DNA of 64,000 bases from assembly GCA_039029735.1 (NCBI GenBank), contig JBCCFL010000024.1:18038-82037 (forward strand). Direction: 5' to 3'. Positions 24,752-33,532 of this stretch are shown here, piece by piece. The notes beneath the pieces are model-generated. The model made no database searches and was not told the DNA's origin. It saw only the letters and a list, made by a program, of their open reading frames with translations. The position numbers and the translations under genes are program-made. This DNA is from CADEDH01 sp039029735. Its GTDB lineage: Bacteria; Actinomycetota; Acidimicrobiia; Acidimicrobiales; SZUA-35. The first letter of the stretch is position 1. Each line of letters begins with the position of its first letter.

Positions 24752-24962
24752 TATAGACTCGTTCTGTTGTGACGAACCTGCTCGACCTCCGACTTCTGTG
24801 CCCGGCCGCCTGATCAGGCGCGTCGGGATTTTCACAGTCGGAGCCGGTTTCGAGCACACCAGGGTCATCAACACCCTCCTGGCCTGAAGGGCCACTCGGA
24901 AGCCGCTGCTCGTGTCCCTTCCGAAACGTTCACACCACCCTTCGCCTCCAGGAGTACGACAA
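24752..24962 (+). promoter_or_regulatory. Promoter and attenuator-like leader of leuA
   Basis: After the -10 TATAGA (24752) and leader peptide, several inverted repeats are visible: GCCTGATCAGGC overlapping the leader stop, CCAGGGT with a matching ACCC...TGG arm, GGCC-loop-GGCC, and TCGGAAG paired with CTTCCGA. No T-rich intrinsic terminator is clear, so control may be Rho-dependent or translational. AGGAG lies 8 nt before the leuA ATG. Confidence 0.55.
24769..24813 (+). CDS. leuL: leuA leader peptide
   Basis: A 14-codon frame starting with GTG reads MTNLLDLRLLCPAA, with five leucine codons out of 14, and ends in TGA. It lies 150 nt upstream of leuA. A TATAGA -10 element at 24752-24757 puts the transcript start close to the GTG, so the peptide may be read from a leaderless mRNA. 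Ribosome stalling at Leu codons when leucine is scarce would alter folding of the following RNA. Confidence 0.7.
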   Translation: MTNLLDLRLLCPAA

Positions 24963-26639
24963 ATGACCCGCAACAACTCGATGCCCATCGAGAAGTACCA
25001 GGCCTTCCCGGCCATCCCGATCCCTGATCGAACCTGGCCCGACGTGGCCGTCACCACCCCACCGCTGTGGTGCAGCGTCGACCTGCGCGACGGCAACCAG
25101 GCCCTCATCGAGCCCATGGACGCCGACCGCAAGACGATCATGTTCAACAAGCTCGTCGAGATCGGATTCACCGAGATCGAAGTGGGCTTCCCCGCCGCGT
25201 CGGACACCGACTTCGACTTCGTCCGCCAGATCATCACCGACGGCCTCATCCCCGATCACGTGACCATCCAGGTGCTCACCCAGGCTCGCGACGAGCTGAT
25301 CGACCGCACCTACGAGTCGCTCCAAGGGGCCGACAACGCCATCGTCCACCTCTACAACTCCACCTCGACCGTGCAGCGGCGGGTGGTGTTCGGGCTCGAC
25401 GAGGCCGGCATCACCGAGATCGCAGTGAACGGCGCTCAGCGATGCAAGGCCAACGAGGCCCACATGGGCGACACCACGATCCGCTACGAGTACTCGCCGG
25501 AGAGCTTCACCGGCACCGAGCTTCCTTTCGCCAAGCAGATCTGCGAGTCGGTGATGGACGTGTTCGAGCCGACGCCGGAGAACCCGCTGATCCTCAACCT
25601 GCCGGCCACGGTGGAGATGAGCACCGCCAACATCTATGGCGATCAGATCGAGTGGTTCCACCGCAATATCCGCGACCGCGAGTCGATCGTGCTGTCGCTC
25701 CACCCACACAACGATCGCGGCACCGCCGTGGCCGCCGCCGAGTTCGGCGTGATGGCCGGCGCCGACCGGGTGGAGGGCACACTGTTCGGCAACGGTGAGC
25801 GCACCGGCAACGTCGACGTGGTGACCCTGGCCCTCAACCTGTTCAGCCAGGGCGTTGACCCTGGCCTGGACCTCAGCAGGATCAACGAGTTGCGCCGAGT
25901 GGCCGAGCACTGCAACCAGCTGCCGGTGCACCCCCGTCACCCGTACGTCGGCGACCTCGTGTACACCGCCTTCTCCGGATCGCACCAGGATGCGATCAAG
26001 AAGGGGTTCGAGGCCATGGACCGCACTGGCCAAACGCTGTGGGAGGTGCCCTACCTGCCCATCGACCCCCAGGACGTCGGCCGCACCTACGAAGATGTGA
26101 TCCGGGTCAACTCCCAGTCGGGCAAGGGCGGCGTGGCCTACCTGTTGAAGACCGACCAGGAGCTGGATCTCCCCCGCCGGCTGCAGATCGAGTTCACCCG
26201 CGTGGTGCAGGAGATCACCGACACCACCGGCAAGGAGATCACAGGTCAACAGATCTGGGACGTGTTCCGCAGCCACTACCTCACGCCATCGAAGCCCTAC
26301 GAGCTTGTCTCGTTCTCCACCACCCACAACGCCGCCGGCGCCGACCGCACCGTGGTCGAGGCGTCGGTCCGGGCCGACGGTGAGGAGATCACCCTCAGCG
26401 GTGAGGGCGGCGGCGCCATCGAAGCCTTCGTCGAGGCGATGCGCACCGAGCGCGGTATCGACCTGCGGGTGCTCGACTACCACGAGCACGCCATCGGCGC
26501 AGGGGCCGACGCCAAGGCGGTGAGCTACATGGAACTCATGGTCGACGGTCGCGAGCTGTGGGGCGTCGGAATCCACTCCGACATCGCCACCGCCTCTCTC
26601 CGGGCCGTGATCTCCGGTGTGAACCGGGCCCACGAGTAG
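24963..26639 (+). CDS. leuA: 2-isopropylmalate synthase
   Basis: This 558-aa enzyme commits carbon to leucine synthesis by joining acetyl-CoA to 2-oxoisovalerate. It has the HMGL-like TIM barrel: VDLRDGNQALIEPM, metal-binding LHPHNDRGTAVAAAE and LFGNGERTGNVDVV. The C-terminal regulatory LeuA dimer domain (ADGEEITLSGEGGGAIEAFV) should bind leucine. The length matches the longer actinobacterial form. ATG 24963 is chosen because AGGAG lies 8 nt upstream; an upstream frame to 24912 has no such support. Expression is probably controlled by the leucine leader peptide. Confidence 0.96.
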   Translation: MTRNNSMPIEKYQAFPAIPIPDRTWPDVAVTTPPLWCSVDLRDGNQALIEPMDADRKTIMFNKLVEIGFTEIEVGFPAASDTDFDFVRQIITDGLIPDHVTIQVLTQARDELIDRTYESLQGADNAIVHLYNSTSTVQRRVVFGLDEAGITEIAVNGAQRCKANEAHMGDTTIRYEYSPESFTGTELPFAKQICESVMDVFEPTPENPLILNLPATVEMSTANIYGDQIEWFHRNIRDRESIVLSLHPHNDRGTAVAAAEFGVMAGADRVEGTLFGNGERTGNVDVVTLALNLFSQGVDPGLDLSRINELRRVAEHCNQLPVHPRHPYVGDLVYTAFSGSHQDAIKKGFEAMDRTGQTLWEVPYLPIDPQDVGRTYEDVIRVNSQSGKGGVAYLLKTDQELDLPRRLQIEFTRVVQEITDTTGKEITGQQIWDVFRSHYLTPSKPYELVSFSTTHNAAGADRTVVEASVRADGEEITLSGEGGGAIEAFVEAMRTERGIDLRVLDYHEHAIGAGADAKAVSYMELMVDGRELWGVGIHSDIATASLRAVISGVNRAHE

Positions 26640-26661
26640 GCCCGGTCCACCTCTGGCGCCG

Positions 26662-27999
26662 TCAGGCCCCGTCGGGACGGATGATCTCCGTGCCGGGCTG
26701 GTACGCGGCCCAGGCGAACCAGAACGTGTCGATGTGGGCCACCGACTGGAGCCGCTCGCCCACGCGCGGCCCGTCGGTGGCCTGCCCGAGAACGTTCCAC
26801 ATCGAGCCAGTCTCACCGTCGACGAAACCGTCGCCGTCAGCGGTGAAGGTCAGCGCCGTGCCATCGGCTGCCACCGGCCGGAACACGCCACTCTGGCCGA
26901 CGTCACGGCCCTCGGCGATCGACGGGTCGTCGAGCGCTGAGGCCAGACCCGGCTTGAACAGCACCACCGCATCCTCGCCACCGACTGTCACGGGGATCAC
27001 CGGGGTGTTGGCGAGATCGTCGAAGCGGACAGCCTTCGGGGTGTCGTCGTCGGCGATGCCGACGATCCGAGCCTTGGCCAGGAGCGTGCGGTCGATCTCC
27101 CCGACGAAGAACTGCCCGAAGGGGTCGAGGCCCTCGAAGTCGTAGCCGGCGTAGGGGTTCGATCCGTAGAGGTTCTGGTATTGCGGCGGGGCGCTCAAGT
27201 CTCTGGTGAGCACCTGGCCGTCGGGATTGGCGGCCTTCCAGTCGCCGTAGCTCACCGTCTGGGTGGGGATGATCGTCAGCTCTGCGCCGGCGAGGTGCCC
27301 CACGAGGCCGGTGCCGGTGAAGTGAGACCAGAGCGTGTCGGTCTGGCGGTCGTACATCACCAGGGCCGACTGGTAGAGCTCGCCCGACGTACCGAAGTCG
27401 AGCAGATAGTCCTCGAACCGGCGATCGAACGACAGCGCTGAGTTGCACAGCGGGCAGTAGGTGACCGTGACCGGGACGCCCCCGATCTCGGTGTTCACGA
27501 TCTCGTGCCAGATCATCAGCTGGACCGGGAAGGCGCGAGCGTCGCCATCGACGTCGACGGCAATCACGGCCTCGTTGTCGGCGATGTCGTAGTCGATCTC
27601 GGCGAAGGGGGCGAAGGTCGGCTTGTCGATCGGGAAGATCCCGTCAGGCGGCTGGCCCCCCGATCGGATCAGCGTCGGTTCGACGACCGGCGGCGGGAAC
27701 GACGGATGGAGACGATCACCCCGCAGGGCCGACTGCTGGACCGGCACGTTGTAGTCCAGCCCGGCGTAGTCGAAGTCGGGGTCCGGAACGCCGTCGCCGG
27801 CCGACCGGATCAGCTCCTCGGTTTCATCCGCAGCGTCCGCCGCCTCGCCGCCGTCTGCCTCGCCGGATGCGTCGGCCTCCGACGCATCCGCGTCGGTTCC
27901 GGCGCCAGTCCCGCTGGCATCGTCGTCGTCACTGCTGGCACAGCCGGCGAGGATCAGTGACAGGGCGAGGAGGGCTCCGACGAGCTTGCGGTGACGCAT
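26662..27999 (-). CDS. DUF3179-family lipoprotein
   Basis: This 445-aa protein begins with a lipoprotein signal (LLALSLILAGC) followed by an acidic Ser/Asp/Ala linker of about 50 residues. The rest matches the DUF3179 pattern: WHEIVNTEIGGVPVTVTYCP then LCNSALSFDR, DTLWSHFTGTGLVG, and TMW-like ETGSMWNVLGQAT. It is anchored outside the membrane. DUF3179 has no proven function; the conserved Cys-x2-Cys suggests metal or redox chemistry. It lies 22 nt from the end of leuA, convergent, and 36 nt downstream of the flavoprotein gene, so it may share that transcript. Confidence 0.85.
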   Translation of the reverse strand: MRHRKLVGALLALSLILAGCASSDDDDASGTGAGTDADASEADASGEADGGEAADAADETEELIRSAGDGVPDPDFDYAGLDYNVPVQQSALRGDRLHPSFPPPVVEPTLIRSGGQPPDGIFPIDKPTFAPFAEIDYDIADNEAVIAVDVDGDARAFPVQLMIWHEIVNTEIGGVPVTVTYCPLCNSALSFDRRFEDYLLDFGTSGELYQSALVMYDRQTDTLWSHFTGTGLVGHLAGAELTIIPTQTVSYGDWKAANPDGQVLTRDLSAPPQYQNLYGSNPYAGYDFEGLDPFGQFFVGEIDRTLLAKARIVGIADDDTPKAVRFDDLANTPVIPVTVGGEDAVVLFKPGLASALDDPSIAEGRDVGQSGVFRPVAADGTALTFTADGDGFVDGETGSMWNVLGQATDGPRVGERLQSVAHIDTFWFAWAAYQPGTEIIRPDGA

Positions 28000-28035
28000 G
28001 TCTCACCAACCCGGCCGCGACGACGGATCTTCCCG

Positions 28036-29409
28036 TCAGCCCCCGACCGGCCGATGGGTGCGACCCTCGATCTCGGTGAAGAACTGGCCAACGGCCTTCT
28101 GGATGCCGTACGACCACGTGGGGTACGGATGGGCGGTGAGGGCGACTCGACCGACGAAGGTCTTGAGCGCGAGGGCGAGTGTGAGCTCGCCCAGCATCTC
28201 ACCGGCCCGCGGCGCAACGATGGACGCACCGACGAGGTGACCACCCCCGAGATGACCGATCACGGGCTTCGGCGCCGCGATCAGCTTGATGAAGCCATCC
28301 GTGCGGTCGGCGGCAATCGCCCGGTCGTGCTCGTCGAGTGGCAGCTCCACCACCCGCGCCTTCGGCCACCGCAACGCAGCGTCGGCCTCGGTGGCGCCCA
28401 CCGAGGCCACCTCGGGATCGGTGAAGGTGACACGTGGGATCCGATCGGCCACGAACCGCGTGCGGCCCAGCCGTCGCAGGCTGTTGCCAGCCGCGATCCG
28501 ACCCATCTGGTCGGCGGCGTGGGTGAGCTGGACGCGACCGGTGATGTCTCCGGCGGCATAGGTCCTGGCCATCGTGGTCTTCAGATCGTCGCTCGTGGCC
28601 ACGTAGCCCCGTTCATCGAGGTCGAGCCCAGCCGCGGACAGGCCGGAGCGATCAGCGTTGGAGCGGCGGCCCGTCGCCACCAACACCTGCTCGGCTGCGA
28701 CCAGCGACCCGTCATCCAGGTGCAGCACTGCGCCATCCGTGCGCCGCTCCACCCGCTCCACAGCCACCCCGGTGCGAACCGTGACCCCAGCCGCATCGAG
28801 GGCTCGGGCGACGACGCCCGACGATGCCGGCTCCTCGCTGGCCAGCAGCCGCGGGGCCATCTCGATGAGCGTCACCTCGACGCCGAGGAGGGCAAGGGCT
28901 TGGCTCAGTTCACAGCCGATCGCACCACCGCCGATCACCGCCAACGACGTCGGGGCCTGACCGAGCGACCAGAACGAGTCGCTCGTCAGCGGCTCGACCG
29001 CGTCGAGGCCGGGAATGGGCGGGACAGCCGGTCGGCTTCCGATGGCCACCACCACGCCACCAGCCTCCACGGCGGTACTGCCGGCGCGGAGGCGACCGGG
29101 CCCGGTGATCTCGCCGACCTCGTCGATCACCTCGATCCCCTCAGCCCGGAGCACGTCGGCGGTCTCGGAGGAGGCAATGCGGTCCACCACCGATCGCACG
29201 CGGCCGAACGCCTCGCCGAACGACGCGCCGACCCGCGCCGCCTCGATCAACGTCTTCGACGGGACGCAGCCAGTGAAGGTGCAGTCACCACCGATCGGCC
29301 CGGCGTTGACCATCAGCGCCGAGGCGCCTCGTCGGCGGGCCTCGCGCACCGCGGCCAGGCCGGCCGCTCCCCCACCCAAGACGGCCAGATCGACGTGTCG
29401 CGTGCTCAC
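28036..29409 (-). CDS. FAD-dependent pyridine nucleotide-disulfide oxidoreductase
   Basis: This 457-aa protein is of the lipoamide dehydrogenase/mercuric reductase group. FAD motif VLGGGAAGLAAVREA is followed by the redox disulfide GGDCTFTGCVPSKTL, the NAD(P) motif LAVIGGGAIGCELSQAL, second FAD motif YAAGDITGRV and a dimerisation domain. Near the C-terminus HPYPTWSYGIQKA carries the catalytic His, but the usual Glu of the His-Glu pair appears replaced. The substrate is not clear; no 2-oxoacid dehydrogenase genes are nearby. GTG 29409 overlaps the stop of the preceding HIT-like gene (GTGA). Confidence 0.88.
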   Translation of the reverse strand: MSTRHVDLAVLGGGAAGLAAVREARRRGASALMVNAGPIGGDCTFTGCVPSKTLIEAARVGASFGEAFGRVRSVVDRIASSETADVLRAEGIEVIDEVGEITGPGRLRAGSTAVEAGGVVVAIGSRPAVPPIPGLDAVEPLTSDSFWSLGQAPTSLAVIGGGAIGCELSQALALLGVEVTLIEMAPRLLASEEPASSGVVARALDAAGVTVRTGVAVERVERRTDGAVLHLDDGSLVAAEQVLVATGRRSNADRSGLSAAGLDLDERGYVATSDDLKTTMARTYAAGDITGRVQLTHAADQMGRIAAGNSLRRLGRTRFVADRIPRVTFTDPEVASVGATEADAALRWPKARVVELPLDEHDRAIAADRTDGFIKLIAAPKPVIGHLGGGHLVGASIVAPRAGEMLGELTLALALKTFVGRVALTAHPYPTWSYGIQKAVGQFFTEIEGRTHRPVGG

Positions 29410-29813
29410 GCAGATCCGAACCCGTGCGTTTCGCGCTGGCTTCCCACTCCCGTGTACTTCGACATCGCCCGGGTGAACCGCCCTTCCCACCAGTTGGGGT
29501 CGCGGGCGTGGGCGTGAAAGTGGCCCGGAACCTGACGCATCGTGGTGTCGAACCGCCAGTTGCCTGGGCCGAACCGCTCATCGGCGGCGGCGGCCAACTC
29601 GGCGAGCAGCCGCTCCCGCACGTCGTCGGGCACCGTCGACCCGTGCCCCCACCACACCACCATCGGCACCGAACACACCTCACAGTCGGCGACCCACCCG
29701 TCTGCGCTCGTGGTGTACCAGTGGGTGAAGCGATCAGCCCGACACAGCTCGCACTCGGGGTCGATCGGCGGGAACGGGCGCTCCGTCTTGCCGGTGGGGT
29801 CGGCCTCGGACAC
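29406..29813 (-). CDS. HIT-like protein with two Cys-x2-Cys pairs
   Basis: This 135-aa protein has CELC and CEVC pairs (residues about 20-45) that may bind zinc, and later GHFHAHARD, which matches the His-x-His-x-His pattern of the histidine triad. HIT proteins are nucleotide hydrolases or transferases. The spacing between the Cys pairs and the His triad is similar to HIT proteins with an N-terminal zinc site, but overall similarity is uncertain. GTG 29813 is chosen because trpA ends at 29819; it lies 5 nt downstream of trpA, so it is the fifth gene of the trp transcript. Confidence 0.6.
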   Translation of the reverse strand: MSEADPTGKTERPFPPIDPECELCRADRFTHWYTTSADGWVADCEVCSVPMVVWWGHGSTVPDDVRERLLAELAAAADERFGPGNWRFDTTMRQVPGHFHAHARDPNWWEGRFTRAMSKYTGVGSQRETHGFGSA

Positions 29814-29818
29814 CGGCC

Positions 29819-30634
29819 TCAGATGCTGTCGAGAGCGGCTCGGAACTCGGCAACGAAGCTGATCGCCTCGTCGATCGAGCCGCCGTCGAGCATGCGCCGG
29901 ATGATGGCGGACGCAACCACCACCCCGTCGGCCACCTGGCACACCTCAGCCGCCTGTTCAGGTGTCGACACCCCGACCCCGATGATCACCGGCTTGTCGG
30001 TGACCTCCTTCAGACGACGGGCCATCTCCAAGGCGCTGGCAGCCAACTCGGCCCGCTCACCGGTCACTCCGACGAGGCCCACGCCGTACACGAAGCCACG
30101 GGTGCGCTCGGCGATCCGGGGCAGACGTTCGTCGGGGGCCGTTGGTGCGGCCAGGAGAACGGTCTCGATGCCGACCTCGTCTGCAACGGCTGCCCAGTCA
30201 TCAGCCTCTTCGAGGGGCAGGTCGGGCAGGATGGCGCCGCTGATACCGGCCTCCCGCAGCGACCGGGCGTACCGCTCGTGGCCCATCCGAAACGCGATGT
30301 TGTAGTAGGTCATCGCGATCATGGGGATGCCGGGGTTGACCTTCGCCACCTCGCCGAGCACCGACATCGGATTCGATCCGCCGTCGAGGGCGATCGTGGA
30401 GGCCTCCTGAACCGTCGGGCCGTCCATCACCGGATCGCTGAACGGAATACCGATCTCGAGCCCGTCGGCGCCGACCGCAGCGAAGCCCTCGATCAGCTGG
30501 GGCCAATCGCCGACCGGGAACCCACCAGTGACGTACGGCAACAGAAGCTTGCGGCCCTCGCTGCGCCGGGCCCGCAGGTGCTCCTCCACCGATGGCACGT
30601 CTCGTTCGGGAGTGGGATCGGTCATCGTGGTCAC
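29819..30634 (-). CDS. trpA: Tryptophan synthase alpha chain
   Basis: This 271-aa TIM-barrel enzyme has YVTGGFPVGDWPQLIEGF, the catalytic Glu in LEIGIPFSDPVMDGP with its Asp, and GVGLVGVTGER. It splits indole-3-glycerol phosphate into indole, passed to TrpB. It overlaps trpB by 4 nt (ATGA), typical for the coupled pair. Confidence 0.96.
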   Translation of the reverse strand: MTTMTDPTPERDVPSVEEHLRARRSEGRKLLLPYVTGGFPVGDWPQLIEGFAAVGADGLEIGIPFSDPVMDGPTVQEASTIALDGGSNPMSVLGEVAKVNPGIPMIAMTYYNIAFRMGHERYARSLREAGISGAILPDLPLEEADDWAAVADEVGIETVLLAAPTAPDERLPRIAERTRGFVYGVGLVGVTGERAELAASALEMARRLKEVTDKPVIIGVGVSTPEQAAEVCQVADGVVVASAIIRRMLDGGSIDEAISFVAEFRAALDSI

Positions 30635-31854
30635 AGTCGCACCGTCTTGAGGGCTTCGGGATCGCCGTCGAGGATGCCCTGCACCTGGGCGACGTCTTTG
30701 TCGCCCCGGCCAGACATGTTCAACAGCACAGTCTTGCCCGCCAGCTGCTCCTTGGCCCGCACCATCCAGGCGAGACCGTGGGCCGGCTCGAGGGCCGGGA
30801 TGATGCCCTCGGTGCGGCTCAGGAGTTGGAAGGCGTCGAGCACTTCGGCGTCGGTCACGGTCTCATAGCGAGCCCGGCCAATGTCGGCGAGGTGGGCGTG
30901 CTCGGGGCCGACGCCTGGGTAGTCAAGCCCAGCCGACACCGACTGGGCCTCCTCCACCTGGCCGTACTCGTCCTGCATCAGGAACGACTTCGATCCATGA
31001 ACCACCCCTGGTACCTGGTGGGTGACGGCGGCACCGCCGGCCGGTTCGACACCAACGAGCTCAGCGTCGGTGTCGGCGAACCCGCTGAAGATGCCGGCCG
31101 CATTGGAGCCACCCCCCACACAAGCCACCACCACGTCGGGATCGCCTCCGGTGAGCTCGCGGCACTGCTCGTACGCCTCGGTGCCGATCACGCGGTGGAA
31201 CTCGCGCACCATCCAGGGATACGGGTGCGGGCCCATGACCGAGCCGAGGCAGTAGTACGTCGACTCGACCGTGGCCACCCAGTCGCGCATGGCCTCGTTC
31301 ACGGCGTCTTTCAGGGTGCGGCTGCCCGACAGCGCTGGCCGCACCTCAGCGCCCAGCAGCCGCATCCGGAACACGTTGAGGGCTTGGCGGGAGATGTCGA
31401 CCTCGCCCATGTACACCACACAGTCGAGCCCGAAGTAGGCGGCGGCTGTTGCCGTGGCCACGCCGTGTTGGCCGGCTCCGGTCTCGGCGACGATCCGGCT
31501 CTTGCCCATCCGGCGGGCAAGGAGCGTCTGGCCGAGCACGTTGTTGATCTTGTGGCTACCGGTGTGGTTCAGATCCTCCCGCTTGAGCAGCACCCGGAAG
31601 CCGAGCTCCTCAGAGAGGTTGGGGCACTCACTCAGCGCCGAGGGCCGTCCGGCGTAGGTGTGGAGGAGCTCCTCGAACTCGGAGCGGAAGGCTTGATCAC
31701 CCCACGCTTCCCGAAAGGCCTCGTCGAGCTCAGCGCAGGCCGGCACGAGGGTTTCCGGAACGTAGCGGCCACCGAAGCGACCGAAGCGCCCAGTCGTGTC
31801 GGGCTCACCCATCACGGACGGTGTCGATGATGGAACGGAGTCGGTCAGCGCCAT
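30631..31854 (-). CDS. trpB: Tryptophan synthase beta chain
   Basis: This 407-aa PLP enzyme has catalytic Lys in LNHTGSHKINNVLGQ, the phosphate loop CVGGGSNAAGIF and AETGAGQHGVATA. It joins indole and serine to tryptophan. The start overlaps the end of trpF by 10 nt. All family motifs are intact (TrpB1 type). Confidence 0.97.
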   Translation of the reverse strand: MALTDSVPSSTPSVMGEPDTTGRFGRFGGRYVPETLVPACAELDEAFREAWGDQAFRSEFEELLHTYAGRPSALSECPNLSEELGFRVLLKREDLNHTGSHKINNVLGQTLLARRMGKSRIVAETGAGQHGVATATAAAYFGLDCVVYMGEVDISRQALNVFRMRLLGAEVRPALSGSRTLKDAVNEAMRDWVATVESTYYCLGSVMGPHPYPWMVREFHRVIGTEAYEQCRELTGGDPDVVVACVGGGSNAAGIFSGFADTDAELVGVEPAGGAAVTHQVPGVVHGSKSFLMQDEYGQVEEAQSVSAGLDYPGVGPEHAHLADIGRARYETVTDAEVLDAFQLLSRTEGIIPALEPAHGLAWMVRAKEQLAGKTVLLNMSGRGDKDVAQVQGILDGDPEALKTVRL

Positions 31855-32585
31855 GTCGAATCTTCTTCCCAGTTGAACGGTTGGTCGTCGGAGCCGGGGC
31901 CTGTGGCGCCGGCGGCTCCCATGGTGGCGGCTCCGGAGGGGCCCATGCCGGATCGGCCGACCGACCCGACCCGTTCGGCAGCGGCTCGGGCCGCCGCAAT
32001 GAACTGGCGGACCTTGGCGGGATCCTTCCTACCGGGGGCGGCCTCGACGCCGCTGGCCACGTCGACACCCCAGGGGGCGACCGTGGCGATGGCGTCGGCC
32101 ACGTTGGTGGGGTCGAGCCCGCCTGCCAGGAGGAAGGGGCGATTGAGGGGCGCCTGCTCGAGCACAGCCCAGTCGAACACCTTGCCGCTCCCGGGGGTGA
32201 CCGAATCGATCAGCAGGTGATCGGCGCCGTAGCTCTCGTGATCGGCGAGGGCAGGATCGGTGGCGGAGAACGCCTTGATCACGACCGGCACCCGCTCGGC
32301 CACCCACCGGCAGTCTTCGGGGCGCTCACGGCCGTGCAGCTGAACGGCGCCGAGGCCGAGCGTGTTGGCGGCGTCGACCACCCGCTCCTTGCTCTCGTCG
32401 CGGAACACCCCGACAGACAACACGTCGGGTGGGAGCCGGCGGGCAATGTCGGAGGCCGCAGCGCGAGTGATCCGTCGAGACGAGGCGGCGAAGATCATGC
32501 CGACAGCGTCGGCCCCGAGGCCGGCGGCCAGCAGGGCATCCTCCACCGTGGTCACGCCGCAGATCTTCACGAACACACGTCGCAC
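31845..32585 (-). CDS. trpF: Phosphoribosylanthranilate isomerase
   Basis: This 246-aa TIM barrel has VFVKICGVTTVEDALLAA, GAVQLHGRERPED, LIDSVTPGSGKVFDW and FLLAGGLDPTNVADAI. The catalytic Cys and Asp are present. After residue about 205 there is a Gly/Ser/Ala tail of about 40 residues (SVGRSGMGPSGAATMGAAG) not found in typical TrpF. GTG 32585 is chosen because family similarity begins there; upstream sequence is Arg/Pro-rich. Because TrpF is separate, HisA here need not have the dual PriA role known in some actinobacteria. Confidence 0.93.
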   Translation of the reverse strand: MRRVFVKICGVTTVEDALLAAGLGADAVGMIFAASSRRITRAAASDIARRLPPDVLSVGVFRDESKERVVDAANTLGLGAVQLHGRERPEDCRWVAERVPVVIKAFSATDPALADHESYGADHLLIDSVTPGSGKVFDWAVLEQAPLNRPFLLAGGLDPTNVADAIATVAPWGVDVASGVEAAPGRKDPAKVRQFIAAARAAAERVGSVGRSGMGPSGAATMGAAGATGPGSDDQPFNWEEDSTWR

Positions 32586-32673
32586 CGTAGCGGCCCGGCA
32601 CGGCCGGCGGCGCCGATATAGAGCCTGGACAGCGGCTGGCCCCGGCCGTCGAGGACCGGCTCGGCCTGCTCGG

Positions 32674-33453
32674 CTACGGAATAGCCCGCAAGGCCGCCAC
32701 GGCGGCGGCTGGATCACCCGATCGCATCAGCGACTCACCAACGAGCACCCCGTGATACCCCGCGGCTCGCAGCGGCGCGGCGTCGTCCGGCCCGCCAACA
32801 CCGGATTCGGCCACCCGCACCACGTGCGCTGGCAGGAGCTTGCCCACCCGCACTGCTCGCTCGGTGTCGACCTCGAACGTCTTCAGGTCGCGTTGGTTGA
32901 CCCCGACCATCGAGGCCCCGACGGCCATCGCCCGACCCACCTCGGCCTCATCGTGAGTTTCCACCAACACGTCGAGCCCCAGCTCAACGGCGAGGTCGTG
33001 GAAGTCGGCGAGTTCCATGTCGTCGAGGGCAGCCACGATCAACAGCACCGCATCGGCGCCCAGAAGGCGGGCGTCGCACACATCGAGCGGCGAGACGGTG
33101 AAGTCCTTGCGAAGGGCCGGCAGGGCCGTGGCCCCTCGGGCCATCGCCAGGTCGCCATCGTGGGCGCCGAAGTGGTCGACGTCGGTGAGCACCGACAGGC
33201 AGGTCGCACCGCCGGCCTCGTAGGCCTCGGCCCACGATCCGGGGTCGACCTCGGCGTTGATCGCCCCTTTCGACGGTGACCGGCGCTTGATCTCGCTGAT
33301 CACCGCCAGCCCCTCGGCATCGCGAAGTGCGGCCGTGAACCCCCGGGTTGGTGGGGCCTGGCGCGCCTGGTCGATCAACGCGTCGAGCGAGCGGGAGTCG
33401 GCAGCGGCTGTCCGCCGATGGGCGGCCACGATCTTGTCCAGGTAGGTCGCCAT
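32674..33453 (-). CDS. trpC: Indole-3-glycerol phosphate synthase
   Basis: This 259-aa enzyme has the family signature SEIKRRSPSKGAI, catalytic Lys in PALRKDFTVS, Glu in VLVETHDEAEV and VGVNQRDLKTF, and VAESGVGGPDDA near the end. It is the first gene of the minus-strand trp run (trpC-F-B-A). Only 79 nt separate it from the divergent response regulator, so both promoters lie in that interval. An 88-nt gap to trpF shows no gene. Confidence 0.96.
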   Translation of the reverse strand: MATYLDKIVAAHRRTAAADSRSLDALIDQARQAPPTRGFTAALRDAEGLAVISEIKRRSPSKGAINAEVDPGSWAEAYEAGGATCLSVLTDVDHFGAHDGDLAMARGATALPALRKDFTVSPLDVCDARLLGADAVLLIVAALDDMELADFHDLAVELGLDVLVETHDEAEVGRAMAVGASMVGVNQRDLKTFEVDTERAVRVGKLLPAHVVRVAESGVGGPDDAAPLRAAGYHGVLVGESLMRSGDPAAAVAALRAIP

Positions 33454-33532
33454 GATGAGCCTTCCTGACGCTACCGCATCCAGAGGCCAGGCATCACCCC
33501 GTCATAACATCGCTCCCCTACGCTGGCGCGTC

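Noticed and set aside
24930..26816. 628-codon minus-strand frame opposite leuA
   Set aside because: His/Val/Gly-rich shadow of leuA caused by high third-position GC; no domain and no start signal.
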